Positions 1 to 15,400 of a DNA stretch of 64,000 nt are shown here, piece after piece. A program made the translations under genes and the position numbers. Position 1 is the first letter of the stretch, and each line of letters opens with the position of its first letter. Source of the stretch: Phalacrocorax aristotelis (lineage: Eukaryota; Chordata; Aves; Suliformes; Phalacrocoracidae); the NCBI RefSeq assembly GCF_949628215.1, contig NC_134282.1, positions 20,626,723 to 20,690,722 of the forward strand. The letters run 5' to 3'. The notes under the pieces are model-generated. The model made no database searches. It worked only from the letters and a program-made list of their open reading frames with translations, and was not told the DNA's origin.

Positions 1-236
1 TTTGACCGTTGCATTGCATACGGTGTCTGTATGAAAACCTGTGTGCAGTTTTTACTTAATCTTAATTTGCACATGAGATTATGTTTAGCCAGTGGCTAAT
101 ATTTTCACTAAACCCTCGTGTGCATGAATGTAGAAAAGACTTGGTTTTCCTGGAAGCTTAGCATAAAAAAGTATTGACTCAGAATAACTGGACCTGAGAC
201 TGGTGCTAAACATATTCACACATTTTTTTTCAACAG

Positions 237-419
237 TTCCCGTCAGCATTCTTTCAAGGACAAGCAGATCTATGTGGTTCATTCTGCTATGAAATCCTGA
301 AGTGTTGTAACCATAGGTCACGTTCAACTCAGACAGAGGCATCTGCTCTTCTTTATTTTTTCATGAGAAAGAACTTTGAATTTAACAAGCAGAAATCAAT
401 AGTCAGATCCCACCTACAG
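237..419 (+). CDS. DOCK10: DOCK10 exon a (first exon in window)
   Basis: The acceptor is a long T tract ending AACAG at 236 and the donor is CAG|GTAAGT after 419. It is 183 nt, phase 0 to 0, 61 codons. It encodes [34 protein letters not shown] and [13 protein letters not shown], a stretch strongly conserved in zizimin DOCKs before the DHR-2 domain. An upstream exon must exist outside the window. Confidence 0.9.
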
Positions 420-3400
420 GTAAGTGAAGTGTGAGATCATCAGTATTCAGCTGATGTGCATTGGTTTTTATCATTATTTTTATGCATTGTAGCAAAGCAA
501 TTCTTTTGGAGTCCTCAGACAGGCAATTCTCTGTGGCAGCTTGATTTTTCTGCCAAGACTGAAGACATTGGGCTGGATTCTCTGCTGTTCTTGGGCTGCT
601 TGGCTCTGTTCCAGGGAGAGACAACAGCTGTGAATGTAGCTGCATAGCCAATAAATAGTCAGATAAATGGCTTTTCTTGATTCATATGCATTTCTTAGAG
701 CAGTAAGGACATAGATGATGAAGGAACTAAACAGAATCTGATAGTATAGTGACAGAAATGTGAAATACAGTAACAATGCGCTTACACTGCAAAATGTGAG
801 CAATTACACATATTGAAAAGATTACTCACAGTCCTTGGGTTTGTACGTGTTTTAGTCTTAAGATAGGTATAAAAGTGCATCTTTGCTAGCCTAGTACATC
901 AAGTCATACTAAAATAGGGATTAAAAACATTCGGAAAATTTGATTTGCTTTGCTAATTGCACCCTGTGTTTGCTCCCTGCCCCCCCCCATACAGCTCATC
1001 AAAGCAGTGAGCCAGCTGATAGCGGATGCAGGGATTGGCGGATCTCGTTTTCAACATTCACTTGCAATTATAAATAATTTTGCTAATGGAGACAAGCAGA
1101 TGAAAGTAAGAAACATGTTTTTTTTTTTTTGTCAATCACTACCCCTTGGAAAAGGTCAACAATTTCAGAGGAGCAACCGTTTCAGTGAATAGAATTGCTG
1201 GCTGTTATTAGACAGTGATTTATGCATTCATAGTGTGCCTTTTTCAGGCAGCCTGAAATTCATTAAAATGTTTGTGACTCAGAAGCTTAGTAATCGAAAA
1301 GAATTTTTAAAACAAAAAAGATTTTTATTTGAAAATTATATTATTATTTACTGCTTGTTTTGTTTGTTTGCTTGATGTCAGAGAAGGTATCATGCATTGT
1401 GACTAATGAAACACAATTGCAGTTGGCAAACAAGTTTTAGTCTACAAACCATCCCTTTGGTCTGTTCAGTAAATGTGAGCAAAAACACGCACAACAGTTG
1501 GGTTTTTTAACAGCTTGCTAAGCCCCTGAAAAAGGCACTTAGCTCTTAGGTTAGTTACCATTGCTATTATATTCATTGTCTGTACTGAAGTTATCAGAAA
1601 AGGTTTCTAATTTTTTATTTTACAATTCCTGTCCAAACATTTATCAACATGAGTTCTAAATTTTATATTTGGAGTTGGTTTTCTTTCTCTGAAGGTGACT
1701 TTAGGGTATCTCCACTGAAGTTAATAATAAAGTTAGTGTAAGCAAATTGGTAGATAATTAGCATAAGTAATTTGATGTTTTATTTAATAAGATGCAGTCA
1801 CAACTGTATTTGCTTCCAAAGTCCAGCTTTAATTTCCCAGCACTGCAGTCAGTCACACTGTGTAACACGCTCATCCCTGTGTCACCTAGAGGAGGGAACG
1901 CTTAATTTCATTTAATTTTTCTGGATGTTTTGACTTTTAAACAAAGGCAACAAGGGGAAAAAAGTCTGAAAATAGAAATCTTATTTCATTACCCATCTGA
2001 AAAAGAGAAACTGCAGAGCTGAGTTAAATATTTTGAGAACAGCTGATGAGAGTAATACAAGGACTCTGTTTTAATCTTGCACAGTGTGAGAAGGCCAGGA
2101 GCCAGGCTGTTGTGCTTCATTCACTGCGGTGAAACAGGCTGTGAGTGTAGTTAAGCAGGACTATCTATAGCACATGGCGCTGTTCATCAGTTGAAAGTGT
2201 ACGAGAATCCAGGTCTGGATCCAGCAATCAACTGAAGAACAAATGTTTGTTTGATGATTCAGTGGACTTGCTGCACAGTGGTACAGCTGGCTGACTGGGA
2301 TATCTAGTAGGTGCTATGACACATCAGTAAAAAAAGGTCAAGGATTTGTGCACACTGTGTACATACTGTGGAACCGTGACTCTGCTTCGAAGCCTACTGA
2401 ATTAGAGAAGGGGAAAAAGGTCTTCCATAATGAGGACTTTACCTTGTTCAGGGGTGCGTGCTGCACATGGCTCTTTGGATGGTTTTAGTGATGTATTGCT
2501 TATCTTTCCCGAAGAACGTTAATTTCCCAGCAGAGGTGAAGGATCTGACCAAACGCATCAGAACAGTTTTAATGGCCACAGCTCAGATGAAGGAGCATGA
2601 GAAAGACCCCGAGATGCTTGTGGATCTGCAGTACAGCCTAGCAAATTCATACGCCAGCACACCTGAATTACGTAGGACGTGGCTTGAAAGCATGGCCAAG
2701 ATTCACGCAAGAAATGGAGATTTATCAGAGGTAATGTAATTAAATGAATAATAAATCTCAGTCTTTAGGCTGAGATGTTCTGATGAAAAGGGCTCTGAAA
2801 AACAGATAACAGTAGTGATTCGAGAATCATACAGTGTCTGTCATATACTTAACAGTAGAGGAAGACAGGTTTGAAAAACACCTAGAGATGTGATGTGCTC
2901 ATTTTCCCACTTTGCCTAATCATGACTACCTGATACGTGCTTGAGCAAGATTTGAAAATGTCTGACAGGGAAGCTGTGGTCAGTATCGCATTAGCACCTC
3001 TACTGCTTAACCTGAACAGGCACAGTAGGTGTAGTGTAGATGAGGTGATGCACAGTGCATAATTCACATAAAGGATTTTCTTACACCACCACCCCTCCCC
3101 GCTATGGTATAGGAGAGGAGCTTCATTTATAACATGTTGTCCTTCTCATCAAAAATGAAATGGGTAATGCAGAACTCCAGTACGTAACCCAGGAGTATCT
3201 TATTTACTAAGTAATCTCCTTGGTTTTCTTGAGTAAATCTATGCTTTTACCTAAGACACCTAGTGAAATTAACACTCAAGAAGCATTTCATCATTTAATC
3301 CTTTATGTATGCTGTAAGTCATACAGCGTAATTTAATATATACATGTATGTTGATTTCTTGTTACAGGCTGCTATGTGCTATATTCATATCGCTGCTCTC

Positions 3401-6400
3401 ATTGCAGAGTACCTGAAAAGAAAGGGTAAGATCAACATATTCAAAACTAATCATGCATCTGTAAACATTATTGCTGAAAATAATTTTTGGCTGTCCTGCT
3501 TTCCTTTCTTATATGTAAAGTATTCTTAAAGCTTCTTGAATTCTTCCCAAATATTTTATTTTTAAAATGTATCATAAATGATAGTTTTAGCACTGGAAGA
3601 GTGAAAGTGTGTGTTCTATGTAAAAAAGGGTTAATTAAATGTTTAGTAAGTTAGTGCTAAAAGAGAATGCTTCACTGGTTAGTCTGTTGTTATTAAATAT
3701 GCATGTATTAACACATACCAGTAGCAGTGTACTAATACCATCTTACACTATCATAGGTTACTGGAAAATGGAAAAGATTTGTACCTCACGTATGCTCCTG
3801 GAAGATGGTCAAGTCTCTGATAGTAATGTGTTACTAACAACTCACAATGGAGGAAGTGAGTGCTCTAACCGTGCCTGTTTATGGGTCAAATAACATAATT
3901 AGGGAATCAAATTACTGTTCTCCAGTTGATCTGGAAAAGTATCTACCAAAGTGAAAATATTTATAGTGCATGTTGACAGCTGTAATAGCAAGCAAGTAAT
4001 GTCGGAAACCTCATATGTTACTTTCCTGATGCTCTTTGGCTGGTTTGATGAATTGCTTAGAATGTCTCTGGTAAAGGGTTTTTTCAGCAAGAGAGCGGTC
4101 TGCTCATCATCGGCAAAAGAAATCCCACTCGGGTCAATTGGTGTTTAGCACACAAATCAATGTCCGATTCCTTGACTAGCCAAAGCTGGGAGGGCACGGG
4201 GGTGGAATTAGTGTCTGGTTATCCATATGTAACTTAGCATAGATAAAGATTTTTTTGATCTGTGATGCTTATTAGAGAAATAAAGTACAGGCTTGTATTA
4301 TTAAATGTTTCTATGCCAGTGGTTAATGTGTATTTCAAAGTAATTCTCAGCATGAGATATTTTAGCAATTTTCACAAAGAGCAGTATCTGGGGGCAAGGA
4401 CAAATATCTGGGAAAGAAAAAACTTAGTTTTTGAAAGACCATGGTTTTCCGATACATTTGGAAGTGTTTGTGGGCGAGATGAAAAAATGCGTTCATTTAG
4501 AAGGAAGCTTTGTGCGAAGAGCAGTATTTTGGAGATGGTTCACTAGTGCTAAAATACTTTGCATGAATAACAGATCACAGTAGGTGGAGTGAAGAACTTG
4601 CGGGTCATTTTAAACCTAAATTTAAATGATTTTCAAAACTTGACAGAGGGGAAGGAGCCCCTCTGTCTCATTGTATAAAGGTTATCTTTTTAATTGTGCC
4701 TTACTAGCATTTTCCTACTTTTAAATTGAACACGAACCACTCGGGAGTTCTTCACCTCCACTGGTAGGTTTACCTTCACCATTCAAGAGTGGTAGTAAAA
4801 TCTTTGTGGGTCAGTCTCTGCCTGATCTGTAATGTGCAATGCCTGTGTAAGTTGTTTTTCAACCATTGCACTAAGGCCCCAGTTTAGCAAATATTAAATG
4901 TAAGCTCAGTTTTAATCCTTGCAAGCCTTCCCATCAGCAGCTTCTGCCTCCAAGCCTGAGCTTTCTGCAAGAGGGTTCCTCAGTTAGGGCTGCGGTTCCC
5001 CTGCTGACCCTGGAGAGGTTAAGGAGAGCCACTGCCAGGGTGTTCTCGAGCCCAGCAAAGGCACACTGTGCTCCGGAGCAGCCGTCTCCCCATCAGCTGC
5101 AGTGAGCTCGGGGCAACTCTGCCCCTCTTGCTTAGGAAATCTGACAGGTGGGATGAGTGCAGGTCCCAGCACATAGCGTTAAGTGTCTGTAGGTCAGGCC
5201 AGGAGTCACAGCTCTGGTTTCACAAGGATAAATTGTCTCTCCTAAGCCTGTGACGATAATTCCTGTATAGATTAGTGTTCCACATGTAGTTTTACAAGGA
5301 CTGCCAGCACTGTACAGCTAAGGAACCAAAATGCCAAAGAGAGGAATAAGATTGCATCAGGAAAATGTTATACTTACACTTTGCATGGACAAGAGGATTT
5401 ATGTCGTAGAGAAGATGTGTAATAGTCTCATAAATTCAGTCAGTTCCATTTGTGCTTCTCATCACTTGGGCTCTGAAAAAAGTGACTAATCCAGTCAAAT
5501 AAAATCTCTCTGTTTTAACGGCATCCAATAACTTTTTGAATTATCTGGTTATTCAGCCATTAATTGACATTGTTATGACTTGCACTTCAAGGCTTATTTT
5601 CCATGGGATGGCCTGCTTTTCTGAGCATTACCCCCAACATTAAAGAAGAAGGTGCTATGAAGGAAGACTCTGGGATGCAAGATACTCCCTATAATGAGGT
5701 CAGCAGCATTAACATTTATATACTTGTTCTATATTAACAGAGGGTGTTATTTCTAATGGATGCCTTTGCATTTTAGAACTAATTATAGTGAGAGTGTACT
5801 TCACGCAGTACTAAAAGGCGTACAACTTTTGAGTGAAATGTCATAGCTGTTGTACTAAATAGCAGGGATAGGTGTTTAGCTAACCAGAACATTAAGTACC
5901 AGAGCTGGAAGTTAGGGCAGGGGGGAGCCCATGAAGCAAACGTGTTCTTCTGAATGAGACGTCACGTATTCAAGTATTTTCATGTTACTGTTATTTCAGG
6001 ATATTTTATCCGAAGAAGAGCTATGTCAGCAATACCTTATCAAACATTCTGTCATTGAAATAAACCTTAATACAGAAGATACTCGCTGTTTTATTTTTGT
6101 TCTGTATGTCCTTTTACTTCATTTCTATTAATGAAATGCCACCAGCTGTGGAGTCACTGAACTATATTTGTGGAATTGCAGAATGTTCTTGTGGAGCAGC
6201 TGGAGTTGTGTGTTGAATACCTGTGGAAGTCTGAGAGATATGAGCTTATTGCTGAGGTTAACAAGCCTATCATTGCTGTTTTTGAGAAGCAGAGGGACTT
6301 TAAAGTAAGTTGGTTTTGTCTGTTTTTTTTTTTTTTTTTTAATTAAAACAATAGTAAAGATCAAAATTTGGGGGGGGGGGGAAGTGCTTTCTTTAAAATG

Positions 6401-9400
6401 AATGGTTTTATTCTTCCTGTCTGTAATTTCTCCTTTTAATGCTTTGGGCTGTGAGTAAATGAAAAACTCTGGTACCATACCTTCCTCTTTCCAGCATCAG
6501 TACAACAGTATATCAACAAAAAATTTTCAAACAAACCTCTTGTGTTAGCCAGTAGATGTAAATTTATACATGTGGTTTTAAACCAAGAGCACATTTGCGT
6601 TATATTTAAGTTTAGAAACTGCTGATAAATTGTGTGAACTCTTCAGAATTCCAGGGTTTCCTTATTTTTTATTTACCTGGCAATTTCAATACGTAATGGA
6701 TAACCAGATGATAATCCCCAGTACTGATTTTTCTGGTTTTAAAATAAAAAAAGCAGTTAGGTAGCTATAAGTTGTATGCTGAGGAAGCAGGTCCTCAGAT
6801 TTAAACTTAGTTGAAATTTTGGTTTACTGTTCCAAGAAAGTTCTTTTTAGTGGTAATTGTGGATAGCGTATCTTTGTGGATAGCATCTTTGTACTGGGTC
6901 GGGAGCTGACTGGAGTTATTGGCACCCTGCTCCCAACTACACATGGATTTTCTGACCTCTTAGTAGGTCCCTACCACTGGCAACTGGTGGGATGCTTGCC
7001 TTCCTGTGTGACCCTGTACACAAAGGCACCTGCTGCCACAAAACTGTGTGCTCAGAAGAGGACAGAGACCTTGAAATGGATCTTTTAACTTGTCAGCAGT
7101 CACTAACCTTAGCATGTGCAGCCATCTTTGCAAAGGTTTGGTAATCCAGTTAAGACAAGCCATGCTTGCGTAGAGCCTTTGCATCACTTCCCAAAGTACT
7201 TGTGCTCTCTCACTTCCCCTGGCTCTCCTTGTTTCTTAATGTAGAGACTGTCTGATTTGTACTACGACATCCACCGCTCATATCTGAAAGTTGCAGAAGT
7301 AGTGAACTCTGAAAAACGTCTCTTTGGACGATATTACCGTGTTGCATTTTATGGGCAGGTAAGTCAACTTGTGTTCTTTTGTCTCCACAGATTCCCAGAT
7401 TTCAGCCACATTTTCTAATCCTGATGTATTTCAGGGAAGCTAAAACAGGGAAACACTTGTCAGTGAATCATGGGGTAGAAAGTGCCTCGTAGGTGATACT
7501 CCAAGGAGGTTTTTACTCAGAAGAGAGAGCACTCAGTTGCATCTGTGTAAACTGCTGCTATGAATTTAGTGGTGTAACGGAGAACAGACCTGTACATCAG
7601 CTATAGTTCTTGACTTCGTCAAGCAAAGCTGAGACTGAGGTGGGGCAGGCTTTTTTCAGAGTAAAACTTAAAATAAAGCCAGATAGACATCTTTGATATA
7701 TGGCCCTCTCTTCAAATAGAGCTTGAAGCAGAGCAGTATGCAGTAGATGTTTTGTTGTGTTTCTCTCTGACTTCTGCTTTCAGGTCACCTCTGATTCTGT
7801 GCAATATACTGTAGAGTAGTTTTATTCCCTTTGCTGTGCTTCAGCATCCTCAAAGCATTATTTTGTGCTTTCTCCTACTACAAACCAGTGTAGCAATATA
7901 GCGTGTTCTTTTAAGACCTGGTTTTGGCAAGCACACAATCTCCTTTACTCTAAAATAATAAGGTGTGTAAACAACAGATTGATGTGAATCATTCTGTTTG
8001 CTAATTAGATTTTAATGCAGAAATTTGCTCTTTTCTCCTTTTGAACTTATTCAAGGCTGTGGTAAGTCTAGTTCTTTTGCATGTTTTGTTTAATTCTCCT
8101 CACACGTCCTCCATCCTTCCCTGTACTGTTACTTAATATTAACTTTCCTGTGCTCTCAGTTCTTTGGTTCGTGGCAGATGAAATAACATCGTTTCATTCA
8201 TTGTTGCATCCTGTGAACTAATTTTTATTTGTTCAATTACCTGAATTACCAAGCTGTATCTGTTGCCATGTTGTGTGTGCACTGTGGGGCCCAATGCTGC
8301 ATCACCTCATCTCAGTGGAAGTTTTTCTCTTAGCTTCACTGGGATTGGACCCCTTCTTCCTCTGTTGAAAAGCCTGGTGTAGCATTAATGCTGTTTGAAT
8401 GGAAGCCTGCTTTCCTGGCCTGTGTGGTCTCCGACATATGGCAGTGGTAACTGGAGCACTCTGGGCAGGGTGCAGCAACCTGCCTGATAATCCCTTGTAG
8501 GAGCAAGCAAATTGGGAGTCAGAGGGCAATGGCAAGTCCTTCCTCAAAACAGGTGCAGCAGAGGGGGAAATGGGACTCTCCTACTTGCAAACTCTTGCCA
8601 GGGCTCTCCCGGGGCAGCTACTTGTAAGTGGGCCGTTTAACTGCAGCAGTTCTGCTGAACTGGGTTAAAATCATTGTTACAGTGCAATGACTTTTCGGCT
8701 GCCAGCACCACAAGGACAACTTCATCTAAACAGCTTTAGTGCTCTAAAGCATATGACTTCTTCATAGCTGCATATTGCTCGGTCTGTTCCCTGGTGTCCC
8801 CAGACACTGAGCTCTAAATGCAAACAAGCACAGCTTCCTCCTTTCCTTTTGCAGAAGAGATGTTATGTGGTAGAAAGTGGGACTGCTCGGTATTGCTCCT
8901 TGCAGAGGCATAGTGACAAAAGTGTATAGCACAGTGCAAATAATTAAAGGTAGATCATTCCCATCAGCATTACTTGTGCCTCATTTACCAAAGAAAATAG
9001 GCGTGGGTGTGCAGAACTGATTAAGGAGGGTTTACCAGCACACAAAGCACCATGGCAGGTGTGGGAGCTACAGATGAAGCTTGACCTGGAATGAAAGACA
9101 GAGAGGACAGTCTGTTCCCATACACCGGTTGTCCCTGCATATTTTTACCTTTGGAAGATTTCCTTTACATATTTGTGTTAGTCCCTTTTTCCCTGTGCCA
9201 CTTGCTTCTATTTTGGCTGTGCAAGTGGACAGAAAGGTATGAGGCCTTTCCATCTTTCTGCTGCCAAGAGTAATGCAGGCCTCCATGCTGAAAGCAGTCT
9301 CAGTGCCCAATTCATCTGAAACATTAAAAGCAATTCCCTCTTTTTGTGCTTCTGGCAGACTTTGCACACTTCCTCCCAAAAGCTAATGGTTTCAGGTTTT

Positions 9401-12400
9401 ACTAGTATTACAGTTAAACCAGTGTAAACCAGTATGAATCACTCTGCTTGGGCCACTACAAAGGAAATGCCCCAGAAGGAAACTCGATATGCAGGTATGG
9501 GATGCTCGGTGTGCAGGTATGGGATTCATTTTCAGTCTGACACATACATTGTTTAATAAAATACCTGTGCGTAGATACATAGGTAAGCATACACATATAA
9601 AAAAAAAGTTATTATACATATGCATTTATTCATTAAACATTTTAATTAATTACATCAATAATAAATATACACATATATGTTTTGTAAAAATAGAACACTG
9701 CTGTTCCTTAACTGAAATAAAAACAGATAAAAACAGAAAAATAAAAACAGAAATAAAAAATAAATACATAAAAATAAAAAATAAATAAAAAATAAAAACA
9801 GAAATAAAAACAGATGAAAAAACAAAAGAATACTGCAAATACTGTTTGCAGGGAGAATTTTGGGGGTTCTTAGTGGAAAAAGAAAATTTGCATCTGCATC
9901 TGAAAACCATTCTTCTTCATGCAAAGGTAGAGACAGTATTTGGTTACTGCATTGCTGCAGGGACCATCTAGAAAGATGGCTTGAATGAATGTAGTGCTTA
10001 GTGAGGATGTAGTCGATTGTTTTCGCCAGAGCGCTTTATTTGCCAGCTCAGAGAGCCAGATCTCATGGCAGCTGGTGTTTTAGATTGCAAACTCTGTTAA
10101 GGGCCTTTGGTGACAACATCTCATTGCACCACCAACACCACCAAGTGGCCACACTAGCCAGTGCTTACGATTTTATTTACGGATTAGTGTTTTGAGAAGT
10201 CAAGATCTTTCTTGAATTTAAAAAAAAAAAAAAAAAAGCTGTGCTAGGTAAAGGTAGAGCTGAGGTTTTGTTCTATCTGTGCAGGAGGCTGTAGAAGTTG
10301 GAGGGCAGATTTTCACAGCAGTAAGCTGCCTGCAGGTTTAAATATGAAGATCAGATGATGTGTCCCCTTTTCCAAATGTGATAAAATAGCTGTGGCTTCC
10401 TTACTAAAAAATGCAACACGCTCACTTACCATAGGAGGTGATGCTCACTTGATACCGATAGGGAAGGATCCCTTAAATGCTAATTCTTGGCAGGTAAAAC
10501 AGAAGGCTTTACCTCGACACATCAACTGCAGGGACAGTGTGTATTCTTCTAGCAAAGGGCAGAGAAGAGTGAGATTTACTGTGAGCATACTGTGTATGCA
10601 GGGAGTTAAAAAGCCTTTTCTGTGCTCCCACGGAGGCAATCCTGGGTCACAACTTGACTCTCAGTAGAAACCAATAACCTGTTGTTCAGGAGGTCGTCTC
10701 CCTTCCATTGCATTCAGCTGCTATGTGTAATAATTTTCCTCTGTAAGGCTGCATTATTCTTGCAGGGCAAAAGCAACCAGTATGAAAATAATCTAGGGAT
10801 ACGCATTGATAATGTGACCTTGGCTGCTGAATATTTTAAAATCCTGAAACTGGAGTATATTTGGCTCCTAAAAAGTATTTAATCTTACTTTCAGTAATGT
10901 TTGCCAGACATATAGCATATGGCAGGCATGATTATTTATAGCTCACAATTAACTTCTGCTTGTCACTTGTCAGCTGTAATACTGTAGGGAGTATGTACTT
11001 AAATAATGTCTCTTGCACTAGAGACAAGACTAAATCTGTTGTTTGGTTTCAGGTTGGTTTTTCTTTTTTTTTAAGCAAAACATTTAATACAGATATCATC
11101 TTAGTGTGCCATGCAGCATCAGCACAGCAATTTGGCACTTGCATATAAACACTGTGTTCCAGTGTGCAAATGTACACAGAATCAGTGTTTAAAAAGATAA
11201 ACTATACTCTAGTTTGCTATGTGATTAATTTGGAAAACATGAGGCATTTTGTTGAAAACATCTACTAGTAATAGAAAACAGATGGTTTTTGACAGAAGCA
11301 GTCCTGAGTAGCGTGTTTGAGTATGGTTGCATGAGACTAATGAGGTTTTCCCACATAAAGCAGTTTTGCTTCAGTGGAAACAGGATCAGAAACCAGGTTA
11401 TGATCCTGCAGATCTCTTCTGAGTGAAATCAACAGAAAGTCAATTGCCTGCCCAGCTCAGTAAATGTTTATAGGGTGTCAGCTTTTGACCTATAGATTTG
11501 TTCTATAATTACCTGTGAAGTTCTTCATATGCCTATGGAGTTTAATTGATAATATTGTTAAAACTTTTGCAGTGTTAGAAGGTCACTGTGAGACTGATTA
11601 AGATACTATCAGACAAGCTGCTGTTGCTGCTATTAATCATAGGTTTCCAGCAGTGCCCGTGTTGCCGTTGGCACTTGCCAAATTAAAAGACAATTTTATT
11701 GCCCTTGTCTTTACGGAAGGAGAAGCCAAAGGTGCACATATTTGTTAATCCCTATTGAAACAAAACTTAGGGTTTTTTCCCCTAAACAAATATTGCAATT
11801 TACAGCTAATTTATTTCAATTCTGTATATTTTTGTGAAGATTTGCCTATAATTTTAGTGGCCAAAGTTGAAATACACTTCAACATGAAAAGGCTGGATTT
11901 TGCATGAGTACCTTCCAAAGAGATTTTGGAGGTATCTCTTGACTTCACTCACCTGTGCTTCTCTCTCTTTCAGCAGATGGCAGTTTGCCTAGGCATATTG
12001 TAGAATTAGCTATCCAAACCACGTCGTGTTAAGTTTAAAGGGCCTTGGGTCTGACATTAATACTGTCTTCCTTTCCCCTTTATTTTCCTCTGGGTCTCTT
12101 TGCATTAAGGTGAAAGGAGGCGGCTTTGGGTACAGCTGCAGTGGCTAACACTGCCAGATTTCAGCAGCAGCATATGAAATCCTAGGAGGAGGGCTGGTGC
12201 TGCTCATGGTGTTGGGATAAATCCAGTCCTTGTTAATGGGGCACCTGCTGCTTTCTGCTCAGCTGGGAAAGCTTCTCCTGGAGTGTTGATGTACATGTTC
12301 ATCATGTAGCAGTGGAGTGTCTCACCTGCACATGATGCAATGTTGTGTTAATTTTCTGCAATCGGCATTTCTTCTGAAGCCTTACAAGTTCTTGTTCAGC

Positions 12401-15400
12401 TCTGCCAAGTCCCCTCAGTGTAATAAGTAAATGACCTTAACAAGATCGAGCTTTTTTGCAAAGGAGCTCAGTCTGTGTGTCTTTTGGGGGGTTTTTTGTT
12501 GGTTGGGTTTTTTTTTCTTTTCAAATGTAAATAATTTACTAATTATCTCTGAAAATGGTGCAATACCATATGGCCTTTCAAGATGCCACCAGAGTTCCTC
12601 TTCAGCTGCCCTGAACAGATGCAGACCAGTTCACAGGTGCTCCCCATGCAATGGCCCTGCTTATCACTGTGGGCAGGAGTGCCGGCACGTTGCCGTGGGC
12701 AGGAGTGCCCTGCGCGATGCCCAGCCTTTGCCTGCACACGTATGTCCCAGATAGGGTGTGCTGGAGGTTGCATGCTGCACACACCCCGGCTGGGCATCCA
12801 TCCAGCAAACAGCTGTTACACTCGTGTTCTGTTAGCACAGTGCTTCCAGAATAGTTAATTTAACCAAATGATTAAAATTAAAAGAATTTTTCATGTCCAA
12901 TTTTTAATTCGTTAGGGTTTTTTCATCATACACACATCAGCATTCTCAACAAAGCACTTCAACTCTTTAAAGAGCTAGGTCTTGTGCATGAATAAATGTG
13001 TATGAGTTATTTCCTGGGTAACTTCAGAGATACCAGACCGGTATAAACTCAGACCTCTAGGTATGTGTCTGCTAGGAGTGGAGAGAGGTGAGCTTTTAAC
13101 TTAGGTGCCGGACATGGCATACTGGAGGCTCTGGTGGGTATACAGGCAGCCTCGATTCCTGATGTAAGCACCTTGTTTAGGCTTTCCCCTGCCTGTTGTG
13201 TTCACTGTATTCTTCCATTTCTTTCCAAACAGGGGTTTTTTGAAGAAGAGGAAGGTAAAGAGTATATCTATAAAGAACCTAAATTAACAGGATTGTCTGA
13301 GATCTCTCAAAGGCTGATGAAACTTTATGCAGACAAGTTTGGAATAGATAACGTGAAGATCATCCAGGATTCCAACAAGGTACGAAAGACATGCAGTTCT
13401 TGCACAAGGGGGAGAAGCAAGTGCACGGTTCATGTTTTGAGAGCTGTGTTTTGAATGAATGTGAACTGAGTGTATGCGTAAACTACTATGACCTAGTTTT
13501 ACAACCAAAAAAAGACCCTCACCTTTTAGTGTGGCAGGTACTGTATGGAAATGACAATGTTATAGCAGAGCATCACAGTCAGTGGGAAAAGAGCATATTC
13601 CAGCATATTCCTGCAGAGCATGCAGTTGTTTACTGCGATGTGGGTTGTTGTCTTTCTTATTTAGCTTTCATTCACTTTTGCCAATGACTATATTCAAAAG
13701 TCCCACTGTTCTTATGGGCCTCTTGGTTAAATATCTTTAAGTATTAATCTGTGGTCTGAATATTACATTTGGAAGTCTCAGTTTTAATTGGTATTGCTGT
13801 TATAGTTAAAAGCATCAGAAATACAATGGATGCCTTGGAAGCTCATCGCACTTAACAGAATTTTATTTCCCACTGTTACACAGGTCAACCCCAAAGACCT
13901 GGATCCAAAATATGCATATATCCAGGTGACATATGTCACACCTTTCTTTGAAGAGAAAGAAGCTGAAGATCGAAAGACCGACTTTGAAATGCATCACAAC
14001 ATCAATCGTTTTGTGTTTGAAACACCTTTCACACTCTCAGGAAAAAAGCACGGAGGTGTAGAAGAGCAGTGCAAGAGGCGCACAATCCTGACAAGTATGT
14101 TTGCACAGGCTGCTTCCCCCTTCCGTCCCACCTTTGCCAGTTACGCCCAGCAGTGTGCTTCATGTGCCAGATTTTGTGCAGTCAGTGGGCACAGCATGTT
14201 GTATGGAATGATAAGTGATCTTTTCAGTGTGTCCATTGGCAAAGTATGTGCTTTCTTACAATCCTGCTGACCGTCCTATGGAAAGTTATTTTCATTTGTG
14301 GAGTCATCAGCTGTCTTATTTTTCCTTATTATTGACATCTTAACTGTTCTTGCAGTGATGTAATTTGGGAGTGGTTCAGCTGGAGGCAGCTTAGCACTCG
14401 GAACCATTCTTCTTTTAATAATAAACAAGTCAAAGAAAAAGCAGAGTGCCTATTCTGCTGAGGAGAGCAAAATTTAGCAGATATGAATTTTGTTCAAAAT
14501 GGGAGGAAGATATATTATATAGAATTTTTTAAAGTGAGAGGTAAGATCTCATTTCATTGGGTACAATCAGTGTTTTAAGACTGGAATGACAGGAGCACTA
14601 GATATGTCTGCTCTTACTGAGTCATAATAAACAGAAAATGTTTAGTTACTTATCATGATTGAAGTCTCTTTTTAAAGAGGCATCCGACACTTGACCTGCC
14701 AGGATTTTGTCTGTGTGAGTATGAGAAGCTGTCTGAGATGGAGGCATTGTTCTCATGGGCAGCTGTGAGCAGAGAGTCTGGTATTTACAGCAGAAGCTCC
14801 TGAGTGACAGAAAATCCAGTTCCCCACCAACTTCACTGCACCTGCTTCCCCAAAAGGGCAAAGTGAAGAAAGCTGCCTAGAGTAGAGGCGTAGTCACATG
14901 TAAGTTTTGTTCTTGCAAGTCAGGAAAGAGGCACTGCTGTCTGAGGGAATCTTGTTACATGACGCAGCTTTGCTCATAAGAAGAGAGGTGTGTGGGGTTT
15001 TTTAAGTGCTTGAGCAGCAGTAGGTGTTTTGAGATCTGTACTGAAGCAGGTAGTTTCACTGACTTGAAAGTGCAGCTGTTATGGTATGTCTTGCAAAAAC
15101 AGAGAAAGTTGTTCTTCCAGCAGAACATTTTCCCTAGGTTATTACATGCTGTTGTCAGCTCCCACTGCTCTCCGCCTGGCTCCATCTTCAGCTTTAGGTG
15201 GGAGTTTGACCACCTCCCCTGCTTTTCCCTCTGGCACCTGCCTCCCCTTAGTGCTTTTCTCTAAAGGAAACTTTTTTTTTCTTCTCCACTCCCCACCACC
15301 ACCTCTCCACCCACTTCAATAAAGTCATATATTTTCATTTCCTTCCTATGTAAAAAGTGCTTTTAGATTGAGGAGAAAGCAAGGCTTACCAGTATGACTG

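Larger units (their letters stand above)
7359..13232 (+). other. DOCK10 intron h-i (5.9 kb)
   Basis: Largest intron in this part of DOCK10. It holds an A-rich satellite-like block at 9712-9830 and an A run at 10220-10237. Open frames in it are short, low-complexity or lack conserved sequence. No other gene or repeat family was recognised. Confidence 0.6.

Noticed and set aside
85-342. 85-codon - strand open frame at the left edge
   Set aside because: It lies antisense to a clear + strand DOCK10 exon (237-419) with splice sites and conserved protein; it is a shadow frame.
9650-9924. Phe/Leu-rich - strand frames resembling membrane proteins
   Set aside because: They come entirely from the A-rich repeat at 9712-9830; hydrophobicity is a composition artefact.
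10220-10237. Poly-A run as the tail of a processed pseudogene
   Set aside because: No gene-like sequence or target duplication was found upstream; treated as simple sequence.
13391-13687. Open frame continuing past the DOCK10 exon ending at 13379
   Set aside because: Different frame from the exon and entirely intronic; the GTACG donor and the next exon fix the boundary.
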